Both the position numbers and the translations under genes were made by a program. A model generated the notes under the pieces. It searched no databases, was not told the DNA's origin, and saw nothing but the letters and a program-made list of their open reading frames with translations. A DNA stretch of 64,000 bases from JAFGRU01 sp963665915 (GTDB taxonomy: Bacteria; Desulfobacterota; Desulfuromonadia; Desulfuromonadales; JAAYDE01): the NCBI GenBank assembly GCA_963665915.2, contig CAXXSG010000002.1, positions 62,001 to 126,000 of the forward strand. Reading direction: 5' to 3'. Positions 52,110 to 61,461 of this stretch are shown here, in pieces (within the stretch, counting starts at the first letter, position 1; every line of letters starts with the position of its first letter).

Positions 52110-53435
52110 ATGAAGAAGGTTCTGGTTCTCGGTGCAGGTTTTGTGTCAGGCACGGTCGTTCGCTATCTCCTCGACCAGCCAGGATTTAAGGTCACCGTGG
52201 CCGAGCAGATTGTCAGCAAGGCCGAAGCGGTCGTAGCCAGTCATCCCCATGGAGTTGCGCTCCCGCTCGATGTCACCGATACTGCCAAGCTCACGCAGCT
52301 TGTGAGCGAGCACGATCTTGCGATCAGCCTGCTGCCCGCGCCGCTGCACCCCGTCGTGGCCGAGATGTGCATTCAGCAACGCAAGCACATGGCCACGGCT
52401 TCCTATGTGAGCCCAGAGATGAGAAGTCTTGATGGCGCGGCACGCGATGCCGGCGTGATCTGCCTCAACGAGCTGGGCGTTGATCCCGGTATCGATCACA
52501 TGTCGGCCATGCGCGTCATTCACGACGTTGCACGCCGCGGCGGCAAGGTCGTTAGCTTCAAGTCGTGCTGCGGCGGCTTGCCCGCTCCCGACGCGAACGA
52601 CAATCCGTGGGGCTACAAATTCTCGTGGAGCCCGCGGGCGGTCTGCACCGCCGGCAAGAACGCAGCCCGGTTTCTCATCGACGGCGAGCAGGTGGACATT
52701 CCCGGTCCGGAGTTGTTCACGCACGTCGAAGAGATCGAGATTGAGCCCATCGGACGGCTCGAGGCCTATCCAAATCGCGATTCGCTTGGGTATATCGAGC
52801 TCTATGGGCTGGCGGGGATCGAAACGATGTTCCGCGGCACGTTCCGCTATCCGGGCTGGTGCCGTTGTCTGAAAAAGATCGTCGACCTGAACATGTTGGA
52901 TGAAACACCTGTTTCATTCGCGGCGGGTACAACGTTCGCCCAATGGACCGCCGGGCTGATTGGGTCAGATAGCACGGATGATCTGCGTGCGCAGGTCGCC
53001 GAACGGATCGGGCTCGATGCGGGCGATGACGTGCTTGACCGATTCGAGTGGCTGGGCCTGTTCTCGGCGGACGAACTGCCGATCGTTGAGCAGGAAACCA
53101 CGAACCTGGATCTCCTCGCTACGCGTATGGACGAGAAGATGTCCTACGGCGCCGGCGAGCGTGACATGATCGTGATGGTTCACCGTTTCGTTGCAAGCTT
53201 CCCCGACGGCAAGGAAGAGCAGATCAGCTCCGAACTGATCGACTACGGCCAGCCGGAAGGCGATAGTTCGATGGCGCGCACAGTGGGTTTGCCGGTGGCG
53301 GTGGGAGCCAAGATGATTCTCACCGGTGAAATCAGCGACACCGGCGTACACATTCCGGTCAAACCAGAGTTCTACAACCCAATTCTTGATGAGCTCGAAA
53401 CGATGGGCATCAAGTGCGAGGAACGCCGACTCTAG
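52110..53435 (+). CDS. Saccharopine dehydrogenase (glutamate-forming, SDH domain)
   Basis: 441 residues. Rossmann start KKVLVLGAGFVSGTVVRYLL at residues 2-21, then AISLLPAPLHPVVAEMCIQQ, CLNELGVDPGIDHMSAMRVI near 131, and SFKSCCGGLPAPDANDNPWG near 152, all as in the C-terminal half of AASS and fungal Lys9. It would cleave saccharopine to glutamate and aminoadipate semialdehyde. The ATG at 52110 has GGAGG five bases upstream; the upstream ATG at 52086 has no such site. Together with the gene before it this gives the two enzymes that start lysine degradation by the saccharopine route. It may also serve synthesis, but no LYS2-type gene is present. Confidence 0.9.
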   Translation: MKKVLVLGAGFVSGTVVRYLLDQPGFKVTVAEQIVSKAEAVVASHPHGVALPLDVTDTAKLTQLVSEHDLAISLLPAPLHPVVAEMCIQQRKHMATASYVSPEMRSLDGAARDAGVICLNELGVDPGIDHMSAMRVIHDVARRGGKVVSFKSCCGGLPAPDANDNPWGYKFSWSPRAVCTAGKNAARFLIDGEQVDIPGPELFTHVEEIEIEPIGRLEAYPNRDSLGYIELYGLAGIETMFRGTFRYPGWCRCLKKIVDLNMLDETPVSFAAGTTFAQWTAGLIGSDSTDDLRAQVAERIGLDAGDDVLDRFEWLGLFSADELPIVEQETTNLDLLATRMDEKMSYGAGERDMIVMVHRFVASFPDGKEEQISSELIDYGQPEGDSSMARTVGLPVAVGAKMILTGEISDTGVHIPVKPEFYNPILDELETMGIKCEERRL

Positions 53436-53674
53436 CCCCCACCCAGTTGCAATAGCGACGCGTCCGCCGTCGTCCGCCGCAAACCTGGGGTCATTCTCCC
53501 TTAGAGGACGTTAACTCCGTGCAAACACGGTATTTTCGTCTATGCGCCGTGCCGCGCCGGTCGTTATAATCTTTCTGTTGGGATGCCGAGTGGCTGGAAG
53601 CGTCACGGAAGGGGAAGAGGCCCCGTGGCCAGGGTCACGCTTGCCGCACTCACGTCTGCTTGCCTGGGAGCTGG

Positions 53675-56296
53675 ATGACAATGCATATCGCATGCGCGAA
53701 CGCCGCCCTTTTGCGGCCGGTCTTTGGTTGTTTTGTTGTCGTTATTGGACTGTTGGTCGCTTCGCCGGTGCTGGCGCAGCTTTCGGACGCCGATATCGCC
53801 GCGCTCGAGAAGCGCGCTATCGAAGAGGGCTGGACGTTCGGGGTTGGCCCGAATCCGGCCACGGACTACGACCTCAGCGAGTTGTGCGGCCTGCGTCCGC
53901 CACCCGACTGGGGCACGGAAGCGCCGGTGGAGGATTACCAGCCGACGCGCGACCTGCCGGCCTCGTTTGATTGGCGTGACGTTACGGGCTGCCCGCCCGT
54001 GCGCAACCAGGCATCGTGCGGCAGTTGCTGGGCGTTCGGAACGGTCGGTGCGTTTGAATGCGCGATCATGATCCGCGACAACGTCGAGGCCGACCTGTCA
54101 GAGCAATGGCTGGTGAGCTGCAATCAGGACGGTTGGGGCTGCGAGGGCGGCTGGTGGGCGCACAACTATCACACGGGCCTGCGCGAGGATCCCTGTGGTG
54201 GCAGCGGGGCGGTGATGGAGGACGAATGCCCCTACGCCGCGGCGGACCTGCCGTGCGGCTGTCCGTATCCGCACGAGTATTGGCTCGACAGTTGGGGGTA
54301 CGTTTACCAGAGCGGCGTGGCGCAGCCGTGGCAGATCAAGCAGGCGATTCTCGAACACGGTCCGATTAGCGTCGGTGTGGCTGTTGATGATGCATTTCAG
54401 GCCTACAACGGTGGCATATTCAATGCCTGCACCGCAACCGAGCTCAATCACGCCATCGTACTGGTTGGCTGGGAGGATGACGAGAGTGGGTACTCCGGCG
54501 TGTGGATTCTTCGGAATTCGTGGGGGCCGAACTGGGGCGAAGATGGTTACATGCGCATTCGCTACGGCTGCGATCGCGTGGGCTATGGTTCGTGCTGGGT
54601 TGATTATGGTGGCAAGGGGCTGACGCCGACGCCGTACACCGGTTGTGATGTCGAAGGCCCGGTTGGTGGTCCGTTCACGCCCGAGAGCACAACGTACACG
54701 GTGGAGAACAATGCGGCGAGCAGCATCAACTACGCCGTGTCGGCGGACGTTGATTGGCTGACGGTGAGCGGCGGTTCAGGGAGCCTGGCAGCGGGCGGCA
54801 CAGCAGACGTGACGATTTCACTGAGTGCGCAGGCGAACTCGCTGCCAGCGGGCGACTACACCGCGACGATTTCGTTTGTGAACCAGACCAGCCACATCGG
54901 CGATACGCAGCGAACGTTCTCGCTAACCGTTGGCACGACGCCGCTTCAGATCAGTTTCCCGAGCGGCGTACCGGCGTATTTCGTTCCGGGCGTTGCGACG
55001 GACATCGATGTGCAGATTATCGAAGACACTGAATCGCTGGCGGATGGCAGCGCCTACGTCCACTACCGCTACCAGGGCGGCGAGTTCGTTTCGGCTCCGC
55101 TGACTCTGGTCAGTGGCAATTACTACCTGGCGACATTGCCGCCGGCGAATTGTGCCGACGGTCCGGAGTTCTATTTCAGCGCCGAGACGGAGGGCGGTAC
55201 GCTTGTGACGCGGCCTTCGACTGCTCCGACGGATATCTACGCCGCGGCGGTCGCCGAAGTGGCGGCGTTCTTTGTCGACAACTTCGAGACGGACCAAGGC
55301 TGGACGGCGGAAAACCTGGGCGCGAGCTCGGGGGACTGGCAGCGCGGCGTACCGGTCAACGATCCGAGCTGGGATTACGACCCGGAGACTGATGGCGACG
55401 GCAGCGGACAGTGCTACCTCACACAGAACGAGACCGGGAATACCGACGTTGACGATGGAGCCGTGCGGCTCACATCGCCGACCATCGACCTCGCCGGTGC
55501 GTTCAATGTCGAGCTTCATTACGAGTATTTCCTCAGGCTGACCGACGACGATGGCAATGACTTCCTGCTGCTGGAGGTTGATCCGAACGGCGGCGGAACC
55601 TGGACTGAAATCGCACGCCACGATACGGACGGTGGGCTGGAGTGGCGGTCGCACACGATCACGCAGGCCGATCTGGCTGCGGCAGGTGTACCGCTGACCG
55701 GCGCGATGCGATTCCGCTTCACCACCAACGACGCGGACTCGCAGAGTATCAACGAATCGGGGATTGATGGGTTCCTCATCTACGGCATGGGCTGTGTGAA
55801 TCCGCCGCAGTACGACGTGATCGTCACCACGGTTGGCAATGGCACGGTGACGCTTGATCCTTCCGACGGCAGCTACTTTGCAGACGTCACCGTTACGCTT
55901 GAAGCGGTGGCCGATGCGGGTTGGGAATTCGATCACTGGGAAGGTGCGCTGTCCGGAGCAGTGAACCCGGACACGTTGCTGATTGCCGGTGATGCAAATG
56001 TGACGGCAGTGTTCGTGGAGTTTGCGGATTGCAACGACAACGGCGTTCCGGACGACGAAGACATCGGCACGGGCACGAGCCTGGATACCAACGGAAACGG
56101 TATTCCGGATGAGTGCGAGTGCCCGGGCGATCTCGACGGAACCGGGAACGTTGATCTTGCCGATTTGCAGTTGCTGCTCGGAAACTACGGGCAGACTGGC
56201 GTTACGTACGAAGACGGTGACTTCGACGGCGACGGTGACGTCGACCTGTCGGACCTTCAGGAATTGCTCGGTTATTACGGCACGTTGTGCGATTGA
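53675..56296 (+). CDS. Secreted papain-like (C1A) protease with beta domains and dockerin-like tail
   Basis: About 873 residues from ATG 53675 (GGGAG just upstream; a second ATG two codons later is possible). Signal peptide (VFGCFVVVIGLLVASPVLAQ), then a papain-family catalytic domain: Cys in VRNQASCGSCWAFGTVGAFE, His in ELNHAIVLVGWEDDESGYSG, Asn in ILRNSWGPNWGEDGYMRIRY. It is followed by a BACON-like beta domain (SSINYAVSADVDWLTVSGGS), a CUB/MAM-like sandwich (NFETDQGWTAENLG), one InlB-type B repeat (LDPSDGSYFADVTVTLEAVA, then WEFDHWEGALSG), a CNDNGVPDDEDI calcium-binding-type motif and a C-terminal dockerin-like domain (GDLDGTGNVDLADLQLLLGN, then DGDGDVDLSDLQELLG). No pro-peptide of the standard papain type is obvious between residues 40 and 95. 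Confidence 0.9.
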   Translation: MTMHIACANAALLRPVFGCFVVVIGLLVASPVLAQLSDADIAALEKRAIEEGWTFGVGPNPATDYDLSELCGLRPPPDWGTEAPVEDYQPTRDLPASFDWRDVTGCPPVRNQASCGSCWAFGTVGAFECAIMIRDNVEADLSEQWLVSCNQDGWGCEGGWWAHNYHTGLREDPCGGSGAVMEDECPYAAADLPCGCPYPHEYWLDSWGYVYQSGVAQPWQIKQAILEHGPISVGVAVDDAFQAYNGGIFNACTATELNHAIVLVGWEDDESGYSGVWILRNSWGPNWGEDGYMRIRYGCDRVGYGSCWVDYGGKGLTPTPYTGCDVEGPVGGPFTPESTTYTVENNAASSINYAVSADVDWLTVSGGSGSLAAGGTADVTISLSAQANSLPAGDYTATISFVNQTSHIGDTQRTFSLTVGTTPLQISFPSGVPAYFVPGVATDIDVQIIEDTESLADGSAYVHYRYQGGEFVSAPLTLVSGNYYLATLPPANCADGPEFYFSAETEGGTLVTRPSTAPTDIYAAAVAEVAAFFVDNFETDQGWTAENLGASSGDWQRGVPVNDPSWDYDPETDGDGSGQCYLTQNETGNTDVDDGAVRLTSPTIDLAGAFNVELHYEYFLRLTDDDGNDFLLLEVDPNGGGTWTEIARHDTDGGLEWRSHTITQADLAAAGVPLTGAMRFRFTTNDADSQSINESGIDGFLIYGMGCVNPPQYDVIVTTVGNGTVTLDPSDGSYFADVTVTLEAVADAGWEFDHWEGALSGAVNPDTLLIAGDANVTAVFVEFADCNDNGVPDDEDIGTGTSLDTNGNGIPDECECPGDLDGTGNVDLADLQLLLGNYGQTGVTYEDGDFDGDGDVDLSDLQELLGYYGTLCD

Positions 56297-56596
56297 CGCC
56301 GGAGGTTTCGATCCCGGTTGGCTCGATCGCGCTTCACGCGAGATAGCGTTGAAACGCCCAATAAAGCGGCGACTGCAGCGCGCGGGCGCAGGCTGTTTTC
56401 AGAACGGCCGATAATCGCCTGTGGACGCGGGCGAAAAATCTTGATCTTACGCCCGTACGCGGAATACCGTCTTGTTACCGGGGACGTTGTGCGCACTTCG
56501 CGTGGTCTCACTTCGTGCGCAGCGTCCAGCGCGACACTTCCAATTGGGAGCTGGAAGACGTCATCTCGACCTCGTGAGGACACAAGGGAGTAGGGA
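56297..56596. other. Gap between the two secreted proteases
   Basis: 300 bases with no supportable gene. The right end has AAGGGAGTAGGGA, a strong ribosome-binding site for the following ATG. No dispersed repeat of the families seen elsewhere was found. Confidence 0.5.
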
Positions 56597-59500
56597 ATGA
56601 ACTGGAGTAGCGTCAGGCCTCTCAGATGGAATCTATGTCTACTTACTATGCTCGCGGTTTGCGCGTTCACACTCGCGCTGCCGGCTTCCGCCCAGCAGCA
56701 AGCCCCGCAGCAGGCTCAGGCAACGGTGCTCCGTGGCGAAGCGGCCCGCGAGTTTGCCCGCGAACACAACTGGCCCGTGCGGATCGACCGCGGTGTCGGC
56801 CTGATGGAACTCCATTCCATCGTCGATGGCTTCCCGCGCTACCGCATCACGCACAACGCCGATGCCGCGGATAGTGTCAGCACCGATGAGGTGCTGCCCG
56901 GCGGTTCAACCGGTCTGGGACTGACCGGTGCCGGCGTTACGCTGGGTGTGTGGGACGGCGGCGGGGTGCGGACCAGCCACCAGGAATACGGTGGTCGCGC
57001 CACGCAGATGGACTCACCCGTCGACACGCACTATCACTCCACCCACGTCGCCGGCACGATGATCGCCTCCGGCGTGGTGGCGGCGGCCAAGGGCATGTCG
57101 CCTGCCGCGTCCTTGCATTGCTGGGATTGGGATAACGATACCTCGGAGATGCGGTCGGCGGCGAGCGGTGGTCTGCTCGTTTCCAGCCATTCTTATGGTT
57201 TCGTTCATGGCTGGACCTACGACTATTTCAACGATGGCGAATGGGTTTGGTTTGGCGATACGCGTATCAGCACGACCAAGGACTATAAGTTCGGTCTGTA
57301 TTCCGATGACTCGGAAGAACATGACGACATCGCCTGGGACTATCCGTACCTGCTGATCTGCAAGTCCGCCGGCAACGATCGCAACGACGACGGTCCGGGG
57401 GCTGGTGGCGGACACTGGTATCCCAACTACAACACTGGTTACTGGGAGTGGTCGACGACGACACGCGACCCGGACGGCGACTATGACTGTGTCGGTACGG
57501 TTGGCGTGGCCAAGAACATCCTCACGGTGGCAGCGGTCGAGGATGTCATCGGTGGCTATTCCGGCCCCGGCAGTGTGACCATGAGCCCGTTCTCGGCCTA
57601 CGGTCCGACCGACGATGGGCGCATCAAGCCTGATATTGCCGCCAATGGCGTGGAGCTTTACTCCACTTACGATGATTCGGACTCGGCCTACTACAGCATT
57701 TCCGGTACGTCGATGTCGACGCCGAATGCCAGCGGTTCGATGGGCGTGCTGATCCAGCACTGGCGCAACACACACCCGGGCCAGGGCGACATGCGTTCGG
57801 CCACGCTCAAGGGGCTCGTGTTGCACACGGCCGACGAGTGCGGAACGAGCAACGGTCCCGATTACAAATTCGGTTGGGGCTTGCTGAATACGAAGACCGC
57901 GGCCGAGACGATCACGCAGGACGTTTCGATTCCGCTGACGATCAGTGAGCAGACGATCAGCGACGGCGGTACGTTTACGGTCTATGCGACGACCGACGGA
58001 TCGAGCAGCCAACTGCGCGCGTCCATCTGCTGGACTGATCGAGCCGGCACTCCGCCCGGCAACGTGCTGAACTCGTCCACGCCGATGCTGGTCAACGACC
58101 TCGATCTGCGGGTTATCCGCGATTCGACCACCTACTATCCGTGGGTGCTCAATCGGAACAACCCGTCCGCCGCGGCGACCACGGGCGACAACAGTGTTGA
58201 TAACGTTGAGCAGGTCGTGGTCTATTCGCCCGGCAGCAACACGTACGCGATTCAGGTGACGCCGAGCGGTTCGCTCACCGGCGGCAGCCAGGCTTATTCG
58301 CTCATCATCACTGGTGCCTCGGCGATCAGCACCTCGCCCGGCGGCTACACGCTGAGCGTTGCGACCTCGGGCTCCGGTACGGTTAATCTGGACCCCGCCG
58401 GCGGAATCTACTCGGCCGGCACGACGGTGGAGTTGACGGCGGTGGCCGCTTCCGGCTGGACGTTCGACCATTGGACGGGCGACTTGAGCGGTTCGACCAA
58501 CCCCGAGTCGCTTTACATGGACGGCCCGAAGGCGGTCACGGCGGTCTTCACGCAGGATTCCTATACGCTGACGGTCAATGTCGTTGGCAGTGGGAGCGTG
58601 ACGCTCGATCCTTCGGGCGGTACGTACCTCTCCAATACGACGGTTGAACTGACCGCCGACGCAGACACCGGCTGGGCATTCAGTGCCTGGTCGGGCGATC
58701 TGTCCAGCACGACCAATCCGGATTCGATTGTGATGGACGGCCCGAAGACGGTGACCGCCACATTTGTCGAATACAGCGACTGCAACGGCAACGGTGTTGA
58801 AGACACGACCGACATTGCCAATGGCACCAGCGTCGACTGCAATGGCAACGGTGTGCCGGACGAATGCGATGTGGACGGCGGCGGTAGCGACGACTGCGAC
58901 GGCAATGGCGTTCCGGACGAATGCCAAAGCGACTCGGTCGGCGGCTTGGCCGGTGCCTACTACAACACGATCGACCTCTCGGGTATGCCGATGGGCCGGA
59001 TCGATAGCACGGTTGATTTTGATTGGGGCAACGGCTCGCCCTGGACGGGTTTCAACAACGATGATTTCAGTGTTCGTTGGACTGGTTACGTTGTTACGCC
59101 GAGCGTGAGCGGAACGTATAGGTTCTATGCGAATACGGACGATGGCGTGCGTGTCTGGGTCGACGAGCAACTTCTGATTGACGAGTGGACCGACCACGCG
59201 CCGACCGAGTACTCCGGCACTATCAGTCTGGAAGCTGATCGCGCTTACACGTTCACGATGGAGTTCTACGAGAACGGTGGCGGAGCGGTGGCCGAGCTGC
59301 GCTGGCAGCCGCCGAGCATGTCGAAGGTCATCATTCCGTCGACGAACCTGATTCCGGGCCGGGACTGCAACAACAACGGTACGCTCGATACGTGCGACGT
59401 GGTGAGCGGTGCTGATGATGTGAACGGCAACGGCATCCCGGATGAGTGCGACCCGCACTACACACTCACGGTGAGTACGTCGGGCAGCGGCAGCGTCGCG

Positions 59501-61363
59501 CTCGATCCGACCGGCGGCTACTACCTGGAAGGCACGACCGTGGAACTGACGGCCAGTGCTGACACGGGCTGGTACTTCAACGGTTGGAGCGGCGATCTGA
59601 CCGGTTCGACCAACCCCGAGACGATCGTCATGGACGCGGACATGAGCGTCACGGCGACGTTCCTCGAAGAAGAGTATGCGTTGACGGTGAACGTCAGCGG
59701 GAATGGTTCGGTCGATCTCGATCCGGCGGGCGGCTCGTACACTTACGGCGATACCGTAGAACTGACGGCCAATGCCGATGCGGGTTGGACGTTTGATCAC
59801 TGGGAAGGCGACCTGACCGGTTCGACCAACCCCGAGTCGCTCTACATCGACGGCCCGAAGACTGTGACCGCGGTGTTCACGCAGGACGCCTACTCGCTGA
59901 CGGTGAACATCACGGGTAACGGCTCGGTCGATCTCGATCCGGCCGGCGGCTCGTATTCGTACGGCGATACTGTCGAACTGACGGCCAACGCCGACGCGGG
60001 TTGGACGTTCGATCACTGGGAAGGCGACCTGACGGGTTCGACGAATCCTGAGTCCTTGTACATCGACGGGCCGAAGACGGTCACGGCTGTGTTCACGGAG
60101 GATGCCTACTCGCTGACCGTGAACATCACCGGTAACGGTTCGGTTGATCTTGATCCGGCCGGCGGCTCGTATTCGTACGGCGATACGGTTGAACTGACGG
60201 CCAACGCCGATGCGGGCTGGACGTTCGATCATTGGGAAGGTGACCTGACGGGTTCGACGAATCCTGAGTCCTTGTACATCGACGGGCCGAAGACGGTGAC
60301 CGCGGTGTTCACGCAGGATGCGTATTCGCTGACGGTGAACATCACCGGTAACGGTTCGGTGGATCTTGATCCGGCGGGCGGCTCGTACACTTACGGCGAG
60401 ACTGTCGAACTAACGGCCAACGCCGACGCGGGTTGGACGTTCGATCATTGGGAAGGCGACCTGACGGGTTCGACGAATCCCGAGTCGCTCTACATCGACG
60501 GGCCGAAGACGGTCACGGCGGTGTTCACGCAGGATGCCTACTCGCTGACGGTGAACATCACGGGTAACGGCTCGGTGGATCTCGATCCGGCGGGCGGCTC
60601 GTATTCGTACGGCGAGACTGTTGAACTAACGGCGAACGCCGACGCGGGTTGGACGTTCGATCATTGGGAAGGCGGCCTGACGGGTTCGACGAATCCCGAG
60701 TTGCTCTACATCGACGGGCCGAAGACTGTGACCGCGGTGTTCACGCAGGACGCCTATTCGCTGACGGTGAACATCACGGGTAATGGCTCCGTGGATCTCG
60801 ATCCGGCGGGCGGCTCGTATTCGTACGGCGATACGGTCGAACTGACGGCCAACGCCGACGCGGGTTGGACGTTCGATCATTGGGAAGGCGACCTGACGGG
60901 TTCGACGAATCCCGAGTCGCTCTACATCGACGGCCCGAAGACTGTGACCGCGGTGTTCACGCAGGACGCCTACTCGCTGACGGTGAACATCACGGGTAAC
61001 GGCTCGGTCGATCTCGATCCGGCGGGCGGCTCGTACACTTACGGCGATACGGTTGAACTGACGGCCAACGCCGACGCGGGTTGGACGTTCGATCACTGGG
61101 AAGGCGATCTGACGGGTTCGACGAATCCTGAGTCGCTCTACATCGACGGCCCGAAGACGGTCACGGCCGTGTTCATCGAGGACGTTGTCTGCCTTGGCGA
61201 TCTGGACGGCGACTTCGACGTTGACCTGAGCGACTTGCAGATCCTGCTCAGCAACTACGGCTCGACCAGTGCATCGCCGGAGGACGGTGACCTGGATGGT
61301 GACGGCGATGTTGATCTGGCCGACCTCCAGCAACTGCTGTCGATGTACGGCACGGTTTGCTAA
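56597..61363 (+). CDS. Secreted subtilisin-like protease with PA14 domain, ten B repeats and dockerin-like tail
   Basis: 1588 residues. Signal peptide (LLTMLAVCAFTLALPASAQQ), then an S8 domain: Asp in LGVWDGGGVRTSHQEYGGRA near 119, His in DTHYHSTHVAGTMIASGVVA near 147, Ser in YSISGTSMSTPNASGSMGVL near 373. A beta domain follows, then two InlB-type B repeats (GWTFDHWTGDLSGSTNPESL type). A DCNGNGVEDTTDIANGTSVD/CDGNGVPDECQ module and a PA14 domain (GLAGAYYNTIDLSGMPMGRI, then TYRFYANTDDGVRVWVDEQL) come next, then another DCNNNGTLDTCDVVS module, eight more B repeats (the last seven near-identical, 72 residues each) and a C-terminal dockerin-like domain (LGDLDGDFDVDLSDLQILLS). PA14 and B repeats suggest adhesion to polysaccharide or cell surfaces. 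It shares its tail architecture with the papain-like protease upstream. Confidence 0.93.
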   Translation: MNWSSVRPLRWNLCLLTMLAVCAFTLALPASAQQQAPQQAQATVLRGEAAREFAREHNWPVRIDRGVGLMELHSIVDGFPRYRITHNADAADSVSTDEVLPGGSTGLGLTGAGVTLGVWDGGGVRTSHQEYGGRATQMDSPVDTHYHSTHVAGTMIASGVVAAAKGMSPAASLHCWDWDNDTSEMRSAASGGLLVSSHSYGFVHGWTYDYFNDGEWVWFGDTRISTTKDYKFGLYSDDSEEHDDIAWDYPYLLICKSAGNDRNDDGPGAGGGHWYPNYNTGYWEWSTTTRDPDGDYDCVGTVGVAKNILTVAAVEDVIGGYSGPGSVTMSPFSAYGPTDDGRIKPDIAANGVELYSTYDDSDSAYYSISGTSMSTPNASGSMGVLIQHWRNTHPGQGDMRSATLKGLVLHTADECGTSNGPDYKFGWGLLNTKTAAETITQDVSIPLTISEQTISDGGTFTVYATTDGSSSQLRASICWTDRAGTPPGNVLNSSTPMLVNDLDLRVIRDSTTYYPWVLNRNNPSAAATTGDNSVDNVEQVVVYSPGSNTYAIQVTPSGSLTGGSQAYSLIITGASAISTSPGGYTLSVATSGSGTVNLDPAGGIYSAGTTVELTAVAASGWTFDHWTGDLSGSTNPESLYMDGPKAVTAVFTQDSYTLTVNVVGSGSVTLDPSGGTYLSNTTVELTADADTGWAFSAWSGDLSSTTNPDSIVMDGPKTVTATFVEYSDCNGNGVEDTTDIANGTSVDCNGNGVPDECDVDGGGSDDCDGNGVPDECQSDSVGGLAGAYYNTIDLSGMPMGRIDSTVDFDWGNGSPWTGFNNDDFSVRWTGYVVTPSVSGTYRFYANTDDGVRVWVDEQLLIDEWTDHAPTEYSGTISLEADRAYTFTMEFYENGGGAVAELRWQPPSMSKVIIPSTNLIPGRDCNNNGTLDTCDVVSGADDVNGNGIPDECDPHYTLTVSTSGSGSVALDPTGGYYLEGTTVELTASADTGWYFNGWSGDLTGSTNPETIVMDADMSVTATFLEEEYALTVNVSGNGSVDLDPAGGSYTYGDTVELTANADAGWTFDHWEGDLTGSTNPESLYIDGPKTVTAVFTQDAYSLTVNITGNGSVDLDPAGGSYSYGDTVELTANADAGWTFDHWEGDLTGSTNPESLYIDGPKTVTAVFTEDAYSLTVNITGNGSVDLDPAGGSYSYGDTVELTANADAGWTFDHWEGDLTGSTNPESLYIDGPKTVTAVFTQDAYSLTVNITGNGSVDLDPAGGSYTYGETVELTANADAGWTFDHWEGDLTGSTNPESLYIDGPKTVTAVFTQDAYSLTVNITGNGSVDLDPAGGSYSYGETVELTANADAGWTFDHWEGGLTGSTNPELLYIDGPKTVTAVFTQDAYSLTVNITGNGSVDLDPAGGSYSYGDTVELTANADAGWTFDHWEGDLTGSTNPESLYIDGPKTVTAVFTQDAYSLTVNITGNGSVDLDPAGGSYTYGDTVELTANADAGWTFDHWEGDLTGSTNPESLYIDGPKTVTAVFIEDVVCLGDLDGDFDVDLSDLQILLSNYGSTSASPEDGDLDGDGDVDLADLQQLLSMYGTVC
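59675..61186 (+). repeat. Seven tandem 216-bp repeats coding B-repeat domains
   Basis: Seven in-frame units of exactly 216 bases (72 residues), start points 59675, 59891, 60107 and so on. Each encodes YSLTVNITGNGSVDLDPAGG, then a SYSYGDTVELTANADAGW block and FDHWEGDLTGSTNPESLYID. DNA differences between units are mostly at third codon positions; only a few amino acids vary (S/T, D/E, Q/E, one D/G, one S/L). Confidence 0.95.
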
Positions 61364-61398
61364 GCCGACCGTCGGTTCGGTAAATCACATGTAAAAAG

Positions 61399-61436
61399 AA
61401 GACGCCCGGCCGCTACGTGCGGTCGGGCGTCTTTGT
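61399..61436. terminator. Bidirectional intrinsic terminator
   Basis: Stem GACGCCCGGCCGC (61401-61413) with GCGGTCGGGCGTC (61419-61431), 13 pairs including one G-T type mismatch, has a five-base loop. AAAAAGAA stands on the left and TTTGTTT on the right. It serves both the protease gene (+) and the DUF1573 gene (-). Confidence 0.85.
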
Positions 61437-61461
61437 TTGCGCAGATTGGGAAGCCGGCGAT

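Noticed and set aside
57014..60232. 1072-codon open frame on the minus strand
   Set aside because: It is antisense to the B repeats and protease domain of a gene with clear catalytic motifs; its Arg/Val/Ile-rich repeats merely mirror the plus-strand code.
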